Shown: positions 7,691 to 16,590, numbered from the stretch's first letter. The stretch: DNA of 64,000 bases from Rhodophyticola porphyridii (GCF_003688285.1 NZ_RCNT01000002.1:186001-250000); one strand, 5' to 3'. The notes: generated by a model from the sequence alone, not told the origin. Program-made: numbers and translations.

Positions 7691-9202
7691 TCATTCGGAC
7701 AGGGTGACGCCTTCAAGCCGGATCATCCCGTCGGGATAGGGGGTGAACCCCTCGACCGAGTTGCTCAATGCCCAGATCCATGTCGGGTGGTAGAGATAGA
7801 TGATCGGCAGATCCTGGATCAGGATATCCCGCGCCGCATTGTAGCTTGCCTGACGGACGGCCGTGTCGGTCGATGTGCGCGCCTCGTTGAGAAGCCGGTC
7901 CACCTCCGGGTTGGAGTAGCCCGAGTCGTTGATGCCGCCATCGGTGGTCATGAACTGATGGATGTTGCCATCGGGGTCGACCCGGCCCGACCAGCCGATC
8001 TGGCTGGCGGTATAGTCGCCGGCAGACTGATCGGCGAGCAGCGTGGCAAATTCCTTGGCCTGCAGCTCCAGATTGATGCCGGCTTCGGACGCCATGGCCT
8101 GAACGACCTGCATCATCTGCAATTGCACCGGATTGTTTGTGACCTGGACGGTGATGTCGATGCCATCGGCAAACCCGGCTTCGGCCAGAAGTGCACGGGC
8201 GGCCTCCACATCGCGTTCGGGTACGGGATAGGCATCATTGTACCATGGCGAGGTCGGCGGGAACGGTTGGTTGCCCGGCGCGAAAGCACCTTCGAACACG
8301 ACCTGGTTGATGACACTACGATCAATCGCAAGCGACAATGCCTGACGGATCCGGGCATCCTGCCCAAGCGGGTTATCCGCGCCGGCGCCATTGTTCACAT
8401 TGATCGTAATGCCCTGATATCCAAGCGAAACCGCTTGTTCCAGTTGCAGGTTTTCGTCGTTGTTGACGGACGCCACATCGGTTGCCGCGAGGCGTTCCAG
8501 CATATCCAGATCACCCGCCCGCAGGTTTGCAAGGCGCACGGTTGTGTCGGGGATCGGCAGGAAGGTGACGCTGTCGACATTGATCGCATCGGCGTTCCAG
8601 TAATCGGCAAAACGGTTCAGGACGATACGGTCCTGCTGGATCCGCTCGCCAAAGCTGAACGGGCCCGAGCAGACCGGGTTCAGCCCCAGATCGGTGCCTG
8701 CCGCCTCGAACGCGGTCGGCGACAGCATCATGCCGGCGCGGTCGGCGAACTGTGCCAGAAGCGTGGCGTCAGGCGCGCCAAGGGTGAAACGGATGGTCAT
8801 GTCGTCCACCACCTCGACGCCGGTGATCGAGCTCAGCTCGGATTTCCGGCGGCTTTCCGGCAGGTTCTGGCTGCGGTCGATATTCGCCGCCACCGCCTCG
8901 GCATTGAAGGGCGTACCGTCATGGAACACAGCGCCTTCGCGCAGCGTCATGGTGAGTTGCAGTCCGTCATCGGACCATTCCCAGCCCGTCGCCAGTTGCG
9001 GGATGATCTCCAGATCGGGCGTGATGTCGACCAGCTTGTCGCAAAGCGAGGCATAGACGATCCGGCCCACGAATGTGCGGGACTGGTCAGGGTCGAGCAC
9101 ATCGGGGTCTTCCTGAAGGCCGATCCGCAAATCCTGTGCATGAAGCGCCGTTGCCGCAAGCCCGAAGGCGAGCGCAAAGGCCGTGAGTTTCGATGTTACC
9201 AT
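7691..9202 (-). CDS. Periplasmic peptide-binding protein (SBP_bac_5), DppA/OppA type
   Basis: 503 residues. Two in-frame ATGs lie five codons apart; the downstream one (9200-9202) is chosen because GGAGG sits about 8 bases before it, overlapping the other. The signal peptide MVTSKLTAFALAFGLAATALHA is followed by QDLRIGLQEDPDVLDPDQ, the usual mature start of family-5 solute-binding proteins. The family also shows in PFNAEAVAANIDR and ILIQDLPIIYLYH. It captures the substrate in the periplasm and delivers it to the DppB/C-type permeases encoded next. Family 5 covers dipeptides, oligopeptides, glutathione, opines and nickel, so the ligand cannot be read from sequence alone. Confidence 0.9.
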   Translation of the reverse strand: MVTSKLTAFALAFGLAATALHAQDLRIGLQEDPDVLDPDQSRTFVGRIVYASLCDKLVDITPDLEIIPQLATGWEWSDDGLQLTMTLREGAVFHDGTPFNAEAVAANIDRSQNLPESRRKSELSSITGVEVVDDMTIRFTLGAPDATLLAQFADRAGMMLSPTAFEAAGTDLGLNPVCSGPFSFGERIQQDRIVLNRFADYWNADAINVDSVTFLPIPDTTVRLANLRAGDLDMLERLAATDVASVNNDENLQLEQAVSLGYQGITINVNNGAGADNPLGQDARIRQALSLAIDRSVINQVVFEGAFAPGNQPFPPTSPWYNDAYPVPERDVEAARALLAEAGFADGIDITVQVTNNPVQLQMMQVVQAMASEAGINLELQAKEFATLLADQSAGDYTASQIGWSGRVDPDGNIHQFMTTDGGINDSGYSNPEVDRLLNEARTSTDTAVRQASYNAARDILIQDLPIIYLYHPTWIWALSNSVEGFTPYPDGMIRLEGVTLSE

Positions 9203-9240
9203 TTTTTGGTCCTCCATCTGGTGGGATTGGGTGCGCCCGG

Positions 9241-10332
9241 TTACGGGTCGTTATTCTTGTCTGTCGGCGCGGTGGCGCTGCCTGCCATCGCGCGGGCGTA
9301 TAAGGCAAAGCGTTCGGTCGCCGCGGGGCTGCGCGCCGCCTCTGCATTCGTGAGCCCTTCAAGCGTAAGCGTCTCGGCGTGATGACACGCCACCTGTCGC
9401 CCGCCGGGCAGGGTGCGCAGTTCGGGCCGCGCGCTGCGGCACAGCTCGGTCGCATAGAGACAGCGCGGGTGGAACCGGCAGCCCGACGGCGGGGAGATCG
9501 GATTTGGGGGATCGCCCTCCACCGGCGTGTGGGCGCGCCGCGCACCATGGCTCGCCACCGGGATCGCGGCCAGAAGCGTTTCGGAATAGGGATGGCGCGG
9601 GGATGAATAAAGCGCGTCCGCGGGGGCGCATTCCACGATCTCTCCCAGATACATCACAGCGACCCTGTCGGCCATATGCCGGATAACGGCGAGGTCATGG
9701 GCGATCACCACGAGTGTCAGGCCGAATTCGTCCTTCAGGTCTTCCAGCAGGTTCACCACCTGGGCCTGGATCGACACGTCCAGTGCGCTGACCGGCTCGT
9801 CCCCGATCAGCACGGTGGGGCCGGTGGCCAGCGCTCGGGCAATCCCGATCCGCTGGCGCTGCCCGCCGGAGAATTCATGCGGATAGCGATCTGCATGGGC
9901 GGGCCGCAGGCCGACCCGCGTCAACAGTTCGGCCACCCGTTCGCGCCGTACGCGGGCAGGCCCGGTGCCATGAACGCGCAACGGTTCCTCGATCAGCGCG
10001 CCGACCGTCATTTGCGGGTTCAGCGAGGAGAAGGGATCCTGAAAGATGAACTGCAGATCGCGCCGCAACGCGCGCATCCGGTTCTTGTCGATATGGGCCA
10101 GATCCTCCCCATCATACCAGACCTCGCCCGAGGTCGGCTCGATCAGGCGAAGCAGCAGCCGTGCCAATGTGGACTTGCCGCACCCGCTTTCGCCAACGAT
10201 GGCGAAGGTTTCTCCCTGCCCGATATCGAGCGACACACCGTCGACCGCCCGAACCACCGTCGGCGTGCCGAAAATCGGCCTTGCGGTGACGAAGTCCTTG
10301 CGCAGGTCGCGGGCGGCGAGAATGGCGGTCAT
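9241..10332 (-). CDS. Oligopeptide ABC transporter ATP-binding protein, DppF/OppF type
   Basis: 363 residues. Walker A is GESGCGKSTLARLLLRL (near residue 48), the ABC signature is FSGGQRQRIGIARAL and Walker B is VLIGDEPVSALDVSIQ. The C-terminal oligopeptide-transporter extension is present with the cysteine pattern CRFHPRCLYATELC. It pairs with the DppD-type ATPase, whose stop overlaps this start by four bases (ATGA). It powers the importer from the cytoplasmic face. There is a 38-base gap to the binding-protein gene. Confidence 0.9.
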   Translation of the reverse strand: MTAILAARDLRKDFVTARPIFGTPTVVRAVDGVSLDIGQGETFAIVGESGCGKSTLARLLLRLIEPTSGEVWYDGEDLAHIDKNRMRALRRDLQFIFQDPFSSLNPQMTVGALIEEPLRVHGTGPARVRRERVAELLTRVGLRPAHADRYPHEFSGGQRQRIGIARALATGPTVLIGDEPVSALDVSIQAQVVNLLEDLKDEFGLTLVVIAHDLAVIRHMADRVAVMYLGEIVECAPADALYSSPRHPYSETLLAAIPVASHGARRAHTPVEGDPPNPISPPSGCRFHPRCLYATELCRSARPELRTLPGGRQVACHHAETLTLEGLTNAEAARSPAATERFALYARAMAGSATAPTDKNNDP

Positions 10333-11348
10333 GTCCCGGTCTCCCTCAGATCGCGCGCGGCGAGGTTTTCAAGCGGCGCATGGATGCAGGCGACCTCATG
10401 CCCCTCGCCGCAGGGGCGCAGCACCGGAACGGTCTCGCACGCCTCCGTGCGAAACGGACAGCGGGTTGCGAAACGGCATCCTTTGGGCATCGCGCCGGGC
10501 TGCGGCACCACGCCCGGCACCGTCACCAGCCGGTCCTGCCGCCGCCCGAGCGAGGGCATCGAACTCATCAGGCCGATCGTGTAGGGGTGCTGGGGGTCGG
10601 TGAAGATGCGTTCCACGCTGCCGGCCTCAACGATGTGCCCGCCATACATCACCGCCACCTTGTCGGCCATTTCCGCCACCACCCCCAGATCGTGGGTGAT
10701 CATGATCATCGCGGCACCGGTTTCGGATTGCAGAACGCGCATCAGATCGAGGATCTGGGCCTGTATCGTGACGTCCAGCGCAGTGGTCGGCTCATCGGCG
10801 ATGAGGAGTTCGGGGTCGTTCGCAAGCGCCATGGCGATCATCGCGCGCTGCCGCATTCCGCCCGAAAGCTGATGGGGGTATTCGTCCAGCCGTTTTTCGG
10901 GCGCGGGGATGCGCACCCGGCGCAGCATCTCCAACGCGCGGTTCCTTGCCGCGGCACGGGAAACTCCCTTGTGCCGTCGCACGGATTCAGCGATCTGCTC
11001 CCCGATCCTGAGTCCGGGATTGAGCGAGGTCATCGGTTCCTGAAAGATCATCGCCATGCGGCCGCCGCGGATCTCGCGGAAGTCCGCGGGCTGCATCGAC
11101 AGAAGATCCTCCCCGCCAAGCCGGGCGGTGCCGCCTGAAATCGACAGCGGCGGGGACTGCAGCAGCCCCATCAGCGCCAGCGCCGTCAGGCTTTTCCCGC
11201 AGCCGCTTTCGCCCACGACACAGAGCGTCTGCCCGGGAGCCAGCGTGAAGGACACGTTGTCGACGATGTTCTGATCCATCTTGCCCAACCGTACCGACAG
11301 GCCGTCGACATCGAGGATCGGCAAAGCATCGGCGGGTGACGGCATCAC
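10329..11348 (-). CDS. Oligopeptide ABC transporter ATP-binding protein, DppD/OppD type
   Basis: 339 residues. Walker A is GESGCGKSLTALALMGLL, the signature LSGGMRQRAMIAMAL and Walker B LLIADEPTTALDVTIQAQ. The C-terminal oligopeptide-transporter domain has the pattern CRFATRCPFRTEAC. The two ATPase genes come first in the operon, ahead of the binding protein, rather than last as in the common dppABCDF order. The gene overlaps the GntR regulator stop by four bases, so regulator and transporter are co-expressed. Confidence 0.9.
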   Translation of the reverse strand: MMPSPADALPILDVDGLSVRLGKMDQNIVDNVSFTLAPGQTLCVVGESGCGKSLTALALMGLLQSPPLSISGGTARLGGEDLLSMQPADFREIRGGRMAMIFQEPMTSLNPGLRIGEQIAESVRRHKGVSRAAARNRALEMLRRVRIPAPEKRLDEYPHQLSGGMRQRAMIAMALANDPELLIADEPTTALDVTIQAQILDLMRVLQSETGAAMIMITHDLGVVAEMADKVAVMYGGHIVEAGSVERIFTDPQHPYTIGLMSSMPSLGRRQDRLVTVPGVVPQPGAMPKGCRFATRCPFRTEACETVPVLRPCGEGHEVACIHAPLENLAARDLRETGT

Positions 11349-12049
11349 TCCGGGCCCCTTTCGCGGGAGAGTTCCAGGTTTTCCTTCAGCGCGGTCAGAT
11401 GCGCGCGCATCGCCGCGCGGGCGCCCTCTTCGTCGCGGGCGTTGATCGCGGTGATGATCTGGTGGTGATGCGCGTCATACTCCGCCATCAGGTCCTTGGA
11501 CCGCGCGGTGTCGCGTTCCTGCCGCCAGCGCGGATCGGCCCGCACCTCGTTGATCAGCGCGAAGGCGGTATGCAAGATCGGGTTGCCCGCGATGCGCGCG
11601 ATCAGGCGGTGCAGCGATCCATCCCAGAGTTCGGCCGCATCCGCATCCGCCGAGCGCCCGGTGCGGTCCGCCAGATCGTGCATCCGCGCCACATCCTCGG
11701 AGGTCGCGCGCCGCGCGCAGAGCGCTGCAAGTTCGGGTTCGATGGCAAGACGCGCCTCCATCACGCTCATCGGGTCGGTGTCCGGCGCGATGGCGGCCAC
11801 CAGCCGCCCGTTCGGGTCGGGCGGTTCGCCGGCGAAAGTGCCCTTGCCCTGTCGGCGCCAGATCAGCCCCTCGGCCTCAAGCGCATCAAGCGCCCGGCGC
11901 ACCGCCCGGCGGCTGACATCGAAGCGGGCGCAAAGGTCGCGTTCCGTGGGAAGCTTGCCGTCCTCGGCGATCTCGCCTTTTCGGATCATCTCCCGGATTT
12001 CGGCGCGTGCAAGCGATGCATTGTCAATTCTGTGCGCGGTGTCGGGCAT
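11345..12049 (-). CDS. GntR/FadR-family transcriptional regulator (FCD domain)
   Basis: 234 residues. The N-terminal winged helix spans about residues 10-75 and contains LPTERDLCARFDVSRRAVRRAL and the wing GKGTF. The C-terminal FCD ligand domain includes EARLAIEPELAALCA, the aspartate and histidine of LWDGSLHRLIARIAGN, and EYDAHHHQIITAI, the histidine-rich metal or ligand site of FadR-type regulators. It is the first gene of the operon it probably controls. An inverted repeat GAACCA-N9-TGGTTC lies 40-60 bases upstream, over a candidate -10 box. Autorepression relieved by the substrate or a breakdown product is the likely mode (inference). Confidence 0.88.
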   Translation of the reverse strand: MPDTAHRIDNASLARAEIREMIRKGEIAEDGKLPTERDLCARFDVSRRAVRRALDALEAEGLIWRRQGKGTFAGEPPDPNGRLVAAIAPDTDPMSVMEARLAIEPELAALCARRATSEDVARMHDLADRTGRSADADAAELWDGSLHRLIARIAGNPILHTAFALINEVRADPRWRQERDTARSKDLMAEYDAHHHQIITAINARDEEGARAAMRAHLTALKENLELSRERGPE

Positions 12050-12088
12050 TCAGGTGACCTGCATGTGAACCAAAGGGAAATTGGCGTC

Positions 12089-12128
12089 GAACCAATGTCA
12101 GAATGGTTCAGTCCGTAAACAGGGTCAA
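12089..12128 (-). promoter_or_regulatory. Candidate promoter and GntR operator of the peptide/amide operon
   Basis: Read on the minus strand, TTGACC (12128-12123), a 17-base spacer and CATTCT (12105-12100) make a plausible sigma-70 promoter. A perfect inverted repeat GAACCA-N9-TGGTTC (12089-12109) covers the -10 box. A further GAACCA copy lies at 12067-12072. Overlap of the repeat with the -10 box fits repression by the GntR protein encoded immediately downstream. Confidence 0.5.
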
Positions 12129-12309
12129 GCGATTCCTGCAACAGCCCTGATCCGGCATTCCGAATGTCGGTGCTAGGCCCGCGGCTGGCAGGCGGGGACG
12201 TACGGCCCGGACGCCCCGATACTAGGGCCGTGAAACGGGCGATCCATATCATGCGGGGCAGGGGCAGGCGCGATTTCACAACTGCTTGCGAAACCGGCAC
12301 CCGAACAGC

Positions 12310-12336
12310 AAAAAGGCGTCCCGAAGGACACCTTTT
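12310..12336 (-). terminator. Rho-independent terminator of the tRNA-Gly gene
   Basis: On the minus strand, 27 bases after the tRNA, the sequence folds into AAAAGG-GTCC / GGAC-CCTTTTT with a TTCG tetraloop and ends in a T tract. This is a standard intrinsic terminator for the tRNA transcript. The A/T-rich stem base may also let it work from the other side. Confidence 0.8.
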
Positions 12337-12362
12337 GAGCATTCGATGCAGTCTTATCAAAC

Positions 12363-12437
12363 TGGAGCGGGCGATGAGATTCGAACTCACGACCCTAACC
12401 TTGGCAAGGTTATGCTCTACCCCTGAGCTACGCCCGC
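12363..12437 (-). tRNA. tRNA-Gly (anticodon GCC)
   Basis: A full cloverleaf on the minus strand: acceptor arms GCGGGCG (12437-12431) and CGCCCGC, D-arm GCTC/GAGC, anticodon loop TTGCCAA (anticodon GCC at 12405-12403) and T-arm GTGAG-TTCGAAT-CTCAT. The discriminator base is T and CCA is encoded (12365-12363). It decodes GGC and GGU. It stands alone, with its own promoter and terminator. Confidence 0.95.
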
Positions 12438-12453
12438 TCTCTGTGAGAGGCGT

Positions 12454-12480
12454 GTTATAAACTTCGCAAAGGCGGTGCAA
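12454..12480 (-). promoter_or_regulatory. Candidate promoter of tRNA-Gly
   Basis: Minus strand: TTGCAC (12480-12475), a 15-base spacer and TATAAC (12459-12454), ending 16 bases before the tRNA. The -10 is strong; the spacing is short. The rest of the gap up to 12742 shows no further gene or obvious signal. Confidence 0.5.
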
Positions 12481-12742
12481 GACCAAAATTGCGTGAACGG
12501 CTCGCCATTAATCCAAACGGGCACCGCGAGCGCCGGGTATCCTTGGGGGATGGCGGGCCCCGAACCGGCGCAAAGGAGCCGCCTGCGCCCGCTCGGCGCC
12601 GTTCCGCTCATAGAGCCGGGCCGACAATCAAAAATGGATTGGTCCCCTTTTTACCATGCCGGCCCAACCCATATGCGCCGCATGAGGCATGGTGCCTCTG
12701 ACTTCGGGCCAGAAGAGGCCCCGTTCCAAGGAGCGAAAGCAA
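12481..12742. other. Gene-free stretch before the EF-hand gene
   Basis: Together with 12438-12480 this makes a gap of about 305 bases. It is GC-rich and holds no convincing reading frame, RNA gene or repeat. The only clear element is the ribosome site AAGGAG at 12729-12734 for the next gene. A promoter for that gene should lie here, but no clear box was found. Confidence 0.4.
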
Positions 12743-12979
12743 ATGAAAACCGTTGTTTCCACCGTTGCCCTGATCGCAGCCCTGACCGCCGCACCGGCGT
12801 TCGCCGAAACGATGGTCAGCGATACAGACGGAGATGGTCTCTATAGTCTCGAAGAGGTGCAAGCCGCGATGGAAGACGTCACCGAAGAGATGTTCGCCGC
12901 CGCCGATACGGATGGCGACGGCTTCTTGTCGGAAGATGAACTGACCGCCGCAGAAGAGGCCGGCACCTTCGACGCCTAA
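12743..12979 (+). CDS. Small periplasmic EF-hand calcium-binding protein
   Basis: 78 residues with ATG at 12743, ribosome site AAGGAG 8 bases upstream. A signal peptide with cleavage expected after AFA (residue 21) leaves a mature chain of about 57 residues. That chain holds two canonical 12-residue EF-hand loops: DTDGDGLYSLEE (27-38) and DTDGDGFLSEDE (55-66). Both have acidic residues at positions 1, 3, 5 and 12 and glycine at 6. The mature protein is therefore little more than one EF-hand pair. Calcium buffering or sensing in the periplasm is likely; partner unknown. It is a single-gene unit facing the pyruvate carboxylase gene. Confidence 0.85.
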   Translation: MKTVVSTVALIAALTAAPAFAETMVSDTDGDGLYSLEEVQAAMEDVTEEMFAAADTDGDGFLSEDELTAAEEAGTFDA

Positions 12980-12990
12980 CCACACGCAAG

Positions 12991-13024
12991 ACCGGTCGCC
13001 GCATCCAGTGGTGCGGCGGCCGGT
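12991..13024. terminator. Stem-loop between convergent EF-hand and pyc genes
   Basis: A 13-pair GC-rich stem (ACCGGTCGCCGCA with TGCGGCGGCCGGT, one G-T wobble) and an 8-base loop sit in the 58-base gap between the two convergent stop codons. Neither side has a T tract, so termination may be weak or Rho-assisted. Position and stem strength suggest a shared bidirectional 3'-end element. Confidence 0.5.
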
Positions 13025-13037
13025 TCCAGGTCGGAGA

Positions 13038-16000
13038 TCAGGCCTCGAATTCCACAAGCAGATCCTTGGCGTCGATCTGTCCGCCAGGGGCCACATGCAC
13101 CGCCTTGATCACCGCGTCGCGATCGGCATGGATGCCGGTTTCCATCTTCATCGCCTCGATGGTCAGCAGCAGATCGCCTTCTTTGACCTTTTTGCCCGCG
13201 GTCGCCGCTACTGAGGCGACGACGCCCGGCATCGGCGCCCCGATATGGCAGGGGTTGCCTATCTCCGCCTTGGGGCGCTTGGCCGTGGTGGCCGCCGCGC
13301 GGCGGTTGGGAACACGGACGGTGCGGGGCTGGCCATTCAGCTCGAAGAAGACCTTGGCCTCGCCTTCCTCGTTCGTTTCGCCGACCGCCTGCATGCGGAT
13401 CACCAGCGTCACGCCGGGATCTATCTCCGCCTCGATCTCCTCGCCGGGTTCCATTCCGTAAAAGAAGGTGCGGGTGGGGATCGTGCGGACCGGCCCATAT
13501 TCCGCGTGGCGCGTCATGTAATCGGTGAAGACCTTGGGATACATCAGATATCCGTTCAGATCCTCGTCATCGATCTCGACGCCCAGTTGCGCGGCAAGCT
13601 TCTGCCGTTCCGCCTCCAGATCAACGGGTTTGAGATGCCTGCCCGGGCGTTCCAGCACCGGCTTTTCATCCTTCAGCACCTTTTTCACGATGCCCGGCGG
13701 GAACCCACCGGGCGGCTGGCCCAGATTGCCGCGCATCATGTCGATCACGCTGTCGGGAAAGGCCACGTCCTTGGCGGGGTCCTCAACGTCGGCGCGGGTC
13801 AGGCCCTGGCTCACCATCATCAGGGCCATGTCGCCCACCACCTTGGAGGAGGGTGTGACCTTCACGATATCGCCGAACATCCGGTTCACATCCGCATACA
13901 TCTGCGCCACTTCGTGCCAGCGCTCCTCCAGCCCGAGGCTGCGCGCCTGTGCCTTGAGATTGGTGAACTGGCCGCCGGGCATTTCATGGAGATAGACCTC
14001 GGACGCCGGCGCCTGCATGCCGCTTTCGAAGGCGGCGTAATGGCCCCGCACGCTTTCCCAGTAATCGCTGATCTCGCGGACCGCCCCGATGTCGATTCCG
14101 GTATCGCGATCGGTATGTTTCAGTGCCTCCACGATGGTGCCGAGCGTCGCCTGCGAGGTGTTCCCCGACAGCGCATCCATCGCGCAATCCACCGCGTCCA
14201 CCCCCGCCTCGGAGGCGGCAAGGATCGTGGCGCAGGCAATGCCCGCCGTGTCATGGGTGTGGAAATGGATCGGCAGGCCCACCTCGTCCTTCAGTGCCCG
14301 GATGAGGATCGAGGCGGAGGCGGGCTTCAGTAAACCCGCCATGTCCTTCAGGCCCAGAACATGGGCGCCCGCGGCCTTCAGATCCTTGCCCATGGACACA
14401 TAGTATTTCAGGTCGTACTTCGCGCGATCGGGATTCAGGATGTCGCCGGTGTAGCAGATCGTGCCTTCGCACACCTTCTCTGCCGCGATCACCGCATCCA
14501 TCGCCACGCGCATATTCTCGACCCAGTTCAGGCTGTCGAAGACGCGGAAGACGTCCACGCCGGACTTCGCGGCCTGCGCGACGAAGCTTTCCACGACGTT
14601 GTCGGGGTAATTCGTGTAGCCCACGCCATTGGACGCGCGGAGAAGCATCTGCGTCATGATGTTGGGCATGTTGCGGCGGATGTCCCGAAGCCGCTGCCAG
14701 GGGCATTCCTGCAGGAACCGGTAGGCCACATCGAAGGTCGCTCCGCCCCAGCATTCGACGCTGAACAGCCCGGGTAGATTGGCCGCATAGGCAGGTGCCG
14801 CACGGATCATGTCGATGGAGCGCATCCTGGTCGCCAACAGGGACTGGTGGCCGTCCCGCATGGTGGTGTCGGTGATCAGCAGATGCGTCTGCGCGGCCAT
14901 CCAGTCGGCCACGGCCTGCGGGCCCTTTTCATCGAGAAGATTGCGGGTGCCGGGCACGATCTCGGCTCTTTGCGGCGGCGCCTTGGGTTGCTTGATATCC
15001 GAGCGGGGCAGGGGCCGGCCTTCGGTCTCGGGGTGCCCGTTCACGGTGATATCGGCGATATAGGTCAGGATCTTGGTCGCCCTGTCCCGACGCGGCTTGA
15101 AGTCGAACAGTTCCGGTGTCTCGTCGATGAACTTGGTGTGATACTGGTAGTTCAGGAAGGTCGGATGCTTCAGCAGGTTCTCGACGAAGGCGATATTGGT
15201 GCTGACGCCGCGAATGCGGAACTCCCTCAGCGCTCGGTCCATCCGGGCGATGGCGGCCTCGGGCGTGGGGGCCCATGCGGTCACCTTTTCCAGAAGCGAG
15301 TCGTAATAGCGGGTGATGACGGCACCGGAATAAGCGGTGCCGCCGTCAAGCCGTATGCCCATGCCGGTCGCCCCGCGATAGGCGGTGATGCGCCCGTAAT
15401 CGGGGATGAAGTTGTTGGTCGGATCCTCGGTCGTGATCCGGCACTGGATCGCGTGGCCGTCCAGCTTCACATCGTATTGGGAGGCCGTGCCGGTCGCCTC
15501 CACGAGGCTTTTGCCCTCGGCGATCAGGATCTGGGCGCGGACGATATCGATGCCGGTGACCTCCTCAGTCACCGTGTGCTCCACCTGCACCCGCGGGTTC
15601 ACCTCGATGAAGTAGAATTTGCCGGTCTCCATATCCATCAGGAATTCGACCGTGCCCGCGCATTCGTAGTTCACATGTTCGCAGATGCGTTTGCCAAGCG
15701 CGCAGATCTCCTCGCGCTGCGTCTCGCTCAGATAGGGGGCGGGCGCGCGCTCCACGACCTTCTGGTTGCGCCGCTGGACCGAGCAATCACGCTCGTAAAG
15801 GTGGTAGATCGCGCCATGGCTGTCGCCCAGGATCTGCACCTCCACGTGGCGCGCGCGCAGGATCATCTTCTCCAGATAGCCCTCACCGTTACCGAACGCC
15901 GCCTCGGCCTCGCGCCGGCCCTCGCGCACCTTTTCCTCCAGCTCCTCCGGCCCGGCGATGGGGCGCATGCCGCGCCCGCCACCGCCCCATGACGCCTTCA

Positions 16001-16478
16001 GCATCAGCGGATAGCCGATCTCTTCGGCCTCTCTGGCGATGGTGTCCATGTCATCGCCCAGAACCTCCGTCGCCGGGATCACGGGCACACCGGCCTCGAT
16101 AGCCACGCGGCGTGCGCTGGCCTTGTCCCCAAGCGCCCGCATCGTTTCGGCCTTCGGGCCGATGAAGGCGATACCCGCATCGGTGCACGCATCCACGAAA
16201 TCGGGGTTTTCCGACAGGAGCCCATAGCCGGGATGGATCGCATCCGCGCCCGCCATCCGGGCCACCCGAATGATCTCCTCGATGCTCAGATAGGCCGCGA
16301 CCGGGCCCAGTCCCTCGCCGATCTTGTAGGCCTCGTCGGCCTTGAACCGGTGCAGGCTCAGCTTGTCCTCCTCGGCATAGACCGCGACCGTGCGTTTGCC
16401 CAACTCGTTGGCCGCGCGCATCACGCGGATGGCGATCTCGCCGCGATTTGCGATGAGGATTTTGCTGAATTCGGTCAT
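13038..16478 (-). CDS. pyc: Pyruvate carboxylase
   Basis: 1146 residues, the full length of single-chain pyruvate carboxylase. The biotin carboxylase domain comes first (KILIANRGEIAIRVMRAANE at 6-25; Gly-rich ATP loop KASWGGGGRGMRP; FIEVNPRVQVEHTVTEE). The carboxyltransferase domain begins around LITDTTMRDGHQSLLATRMR, and GLKDMAGLLKP is visible. The C-terminal biotinyl domain has EAMKMETGIH with biotinylated Lys1111. It converts pyruvate, ATP and bicarbonate to oxaloacetate in the cytoplasm, refilling the TCA cycle. It is monocistronic and follows the 2-hydroxyacid dehydrogenase on the same strand after a 112-base gap. That neighbour could supply 2-oxo acids, but co-transcription is uncertain. 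Confidence 0.97.
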   Translation of the reverse strand: MTEFSKILIANRGEIAIRVMRAANELGKRTVAVYAEEDKLSLHRFKADEAYKIGEGLGPVAAYLSIEEIIRVARMAGADAIHPGYGLLSENPDFVDACTDAGIAFIGPKAETMRALGDKASARRVAIEAGVPVIPATEVLGDDMDTIAREAEEIGYPLMLKASWGGGGRGMRPIAGPEELEEKVREGRREAEAAFGNGEGYLEKMILRARHVEVQILGDSHGAIYHLYERDCSVQRRNQKVVERAPAPYLSETQREEICALGKRICEHVNYECAGTVEFLMDMETGKFYFIEVNPRVQVEHTVTEEVTGIDIVRAQILIAEGKSLVEATGTASQYDVKLDGHAIQCRITTEDPTNNFIPDYGRITAYRGATGMGIRLDGGTAYSGAVITRYYDSLLEKVTAWAPTPEAAIARMDRALREFRIRGVSTNIAFVENLLKHPTFLNYQYHTKFIDETPELFDFKPRRDRATKILTYIADITVNGHPETEGRPLPRSDIKQPKAPPQRAEIVPGTRNLLDEKGPQAVADWMAAQTHLLITDTTMRDGHQSLLATRMRSIDMIRAAPAYAANLPGLFSVECWGGATFDVAYRFLQECPWQRLRDIRRNMPNIMTQMLLRASNGVGYTNYPDNVVESFVAQAAKSGVDVFRVFDSLNWVENMRVAMDAVIAAEKVCEGTICYTGDILNPDRAKYDLKYYVSMGKDLKAAGAHVLGLKDMAGLLKPASASILIRALKDEVGLPIHFHTHDTAGIACATILAASEAGVDAVDCAMDALSGNTSQATLGTIVEALKHTDRDTGIDIGAVREISDYWESVRGHYAAFESGMQAPASEVYLHEMPGGQFTNLKAQARSLGLEERWHEVAQMYADVNRMFGDIVKVTPSSKVVGDMALMMVSQGLTRADVEDPAKDVAFPDSVIDMMRGNLGQPPGGFPPGIVKKVLKDEKPVLERPGRHLKPVDLEAERQKLAAQLGVEIDDEDLNGYLMYPKVFTDYMTRHAEYGPVRTIPTRTFFYGMEPGEEIEAEIDPGVTLVIRMQAVGETNEEGEAKVFFELNGQPRTVRVPNRRAAATTAKRPKAEIGNPCHIGAPMPGVVASVAATAGKKVKEGDLLLTIEAMKMETGIHADRDAVIKAVHVAPGGQIDAKDLLVEFEA

Positions 16479-16590
16479 CCAATGTCCCTTTTGCGCCGTG
16501 ACGGAGCCGTTTTCCCGGTCTGCTTCTGTCGGGTCAAGCCCTCATGCTGCAGAGCGGCATAATAGGGGTGACCTAGGGAAAGGGAAGCCG

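Noticed and set aside
12440-12740. Second tRNA or tRNA remnant next to tRNA-Gly
   Set aside because: A GGTTCG-like T-loop string is visible but no matching acceptor or anticodon arms could be built.
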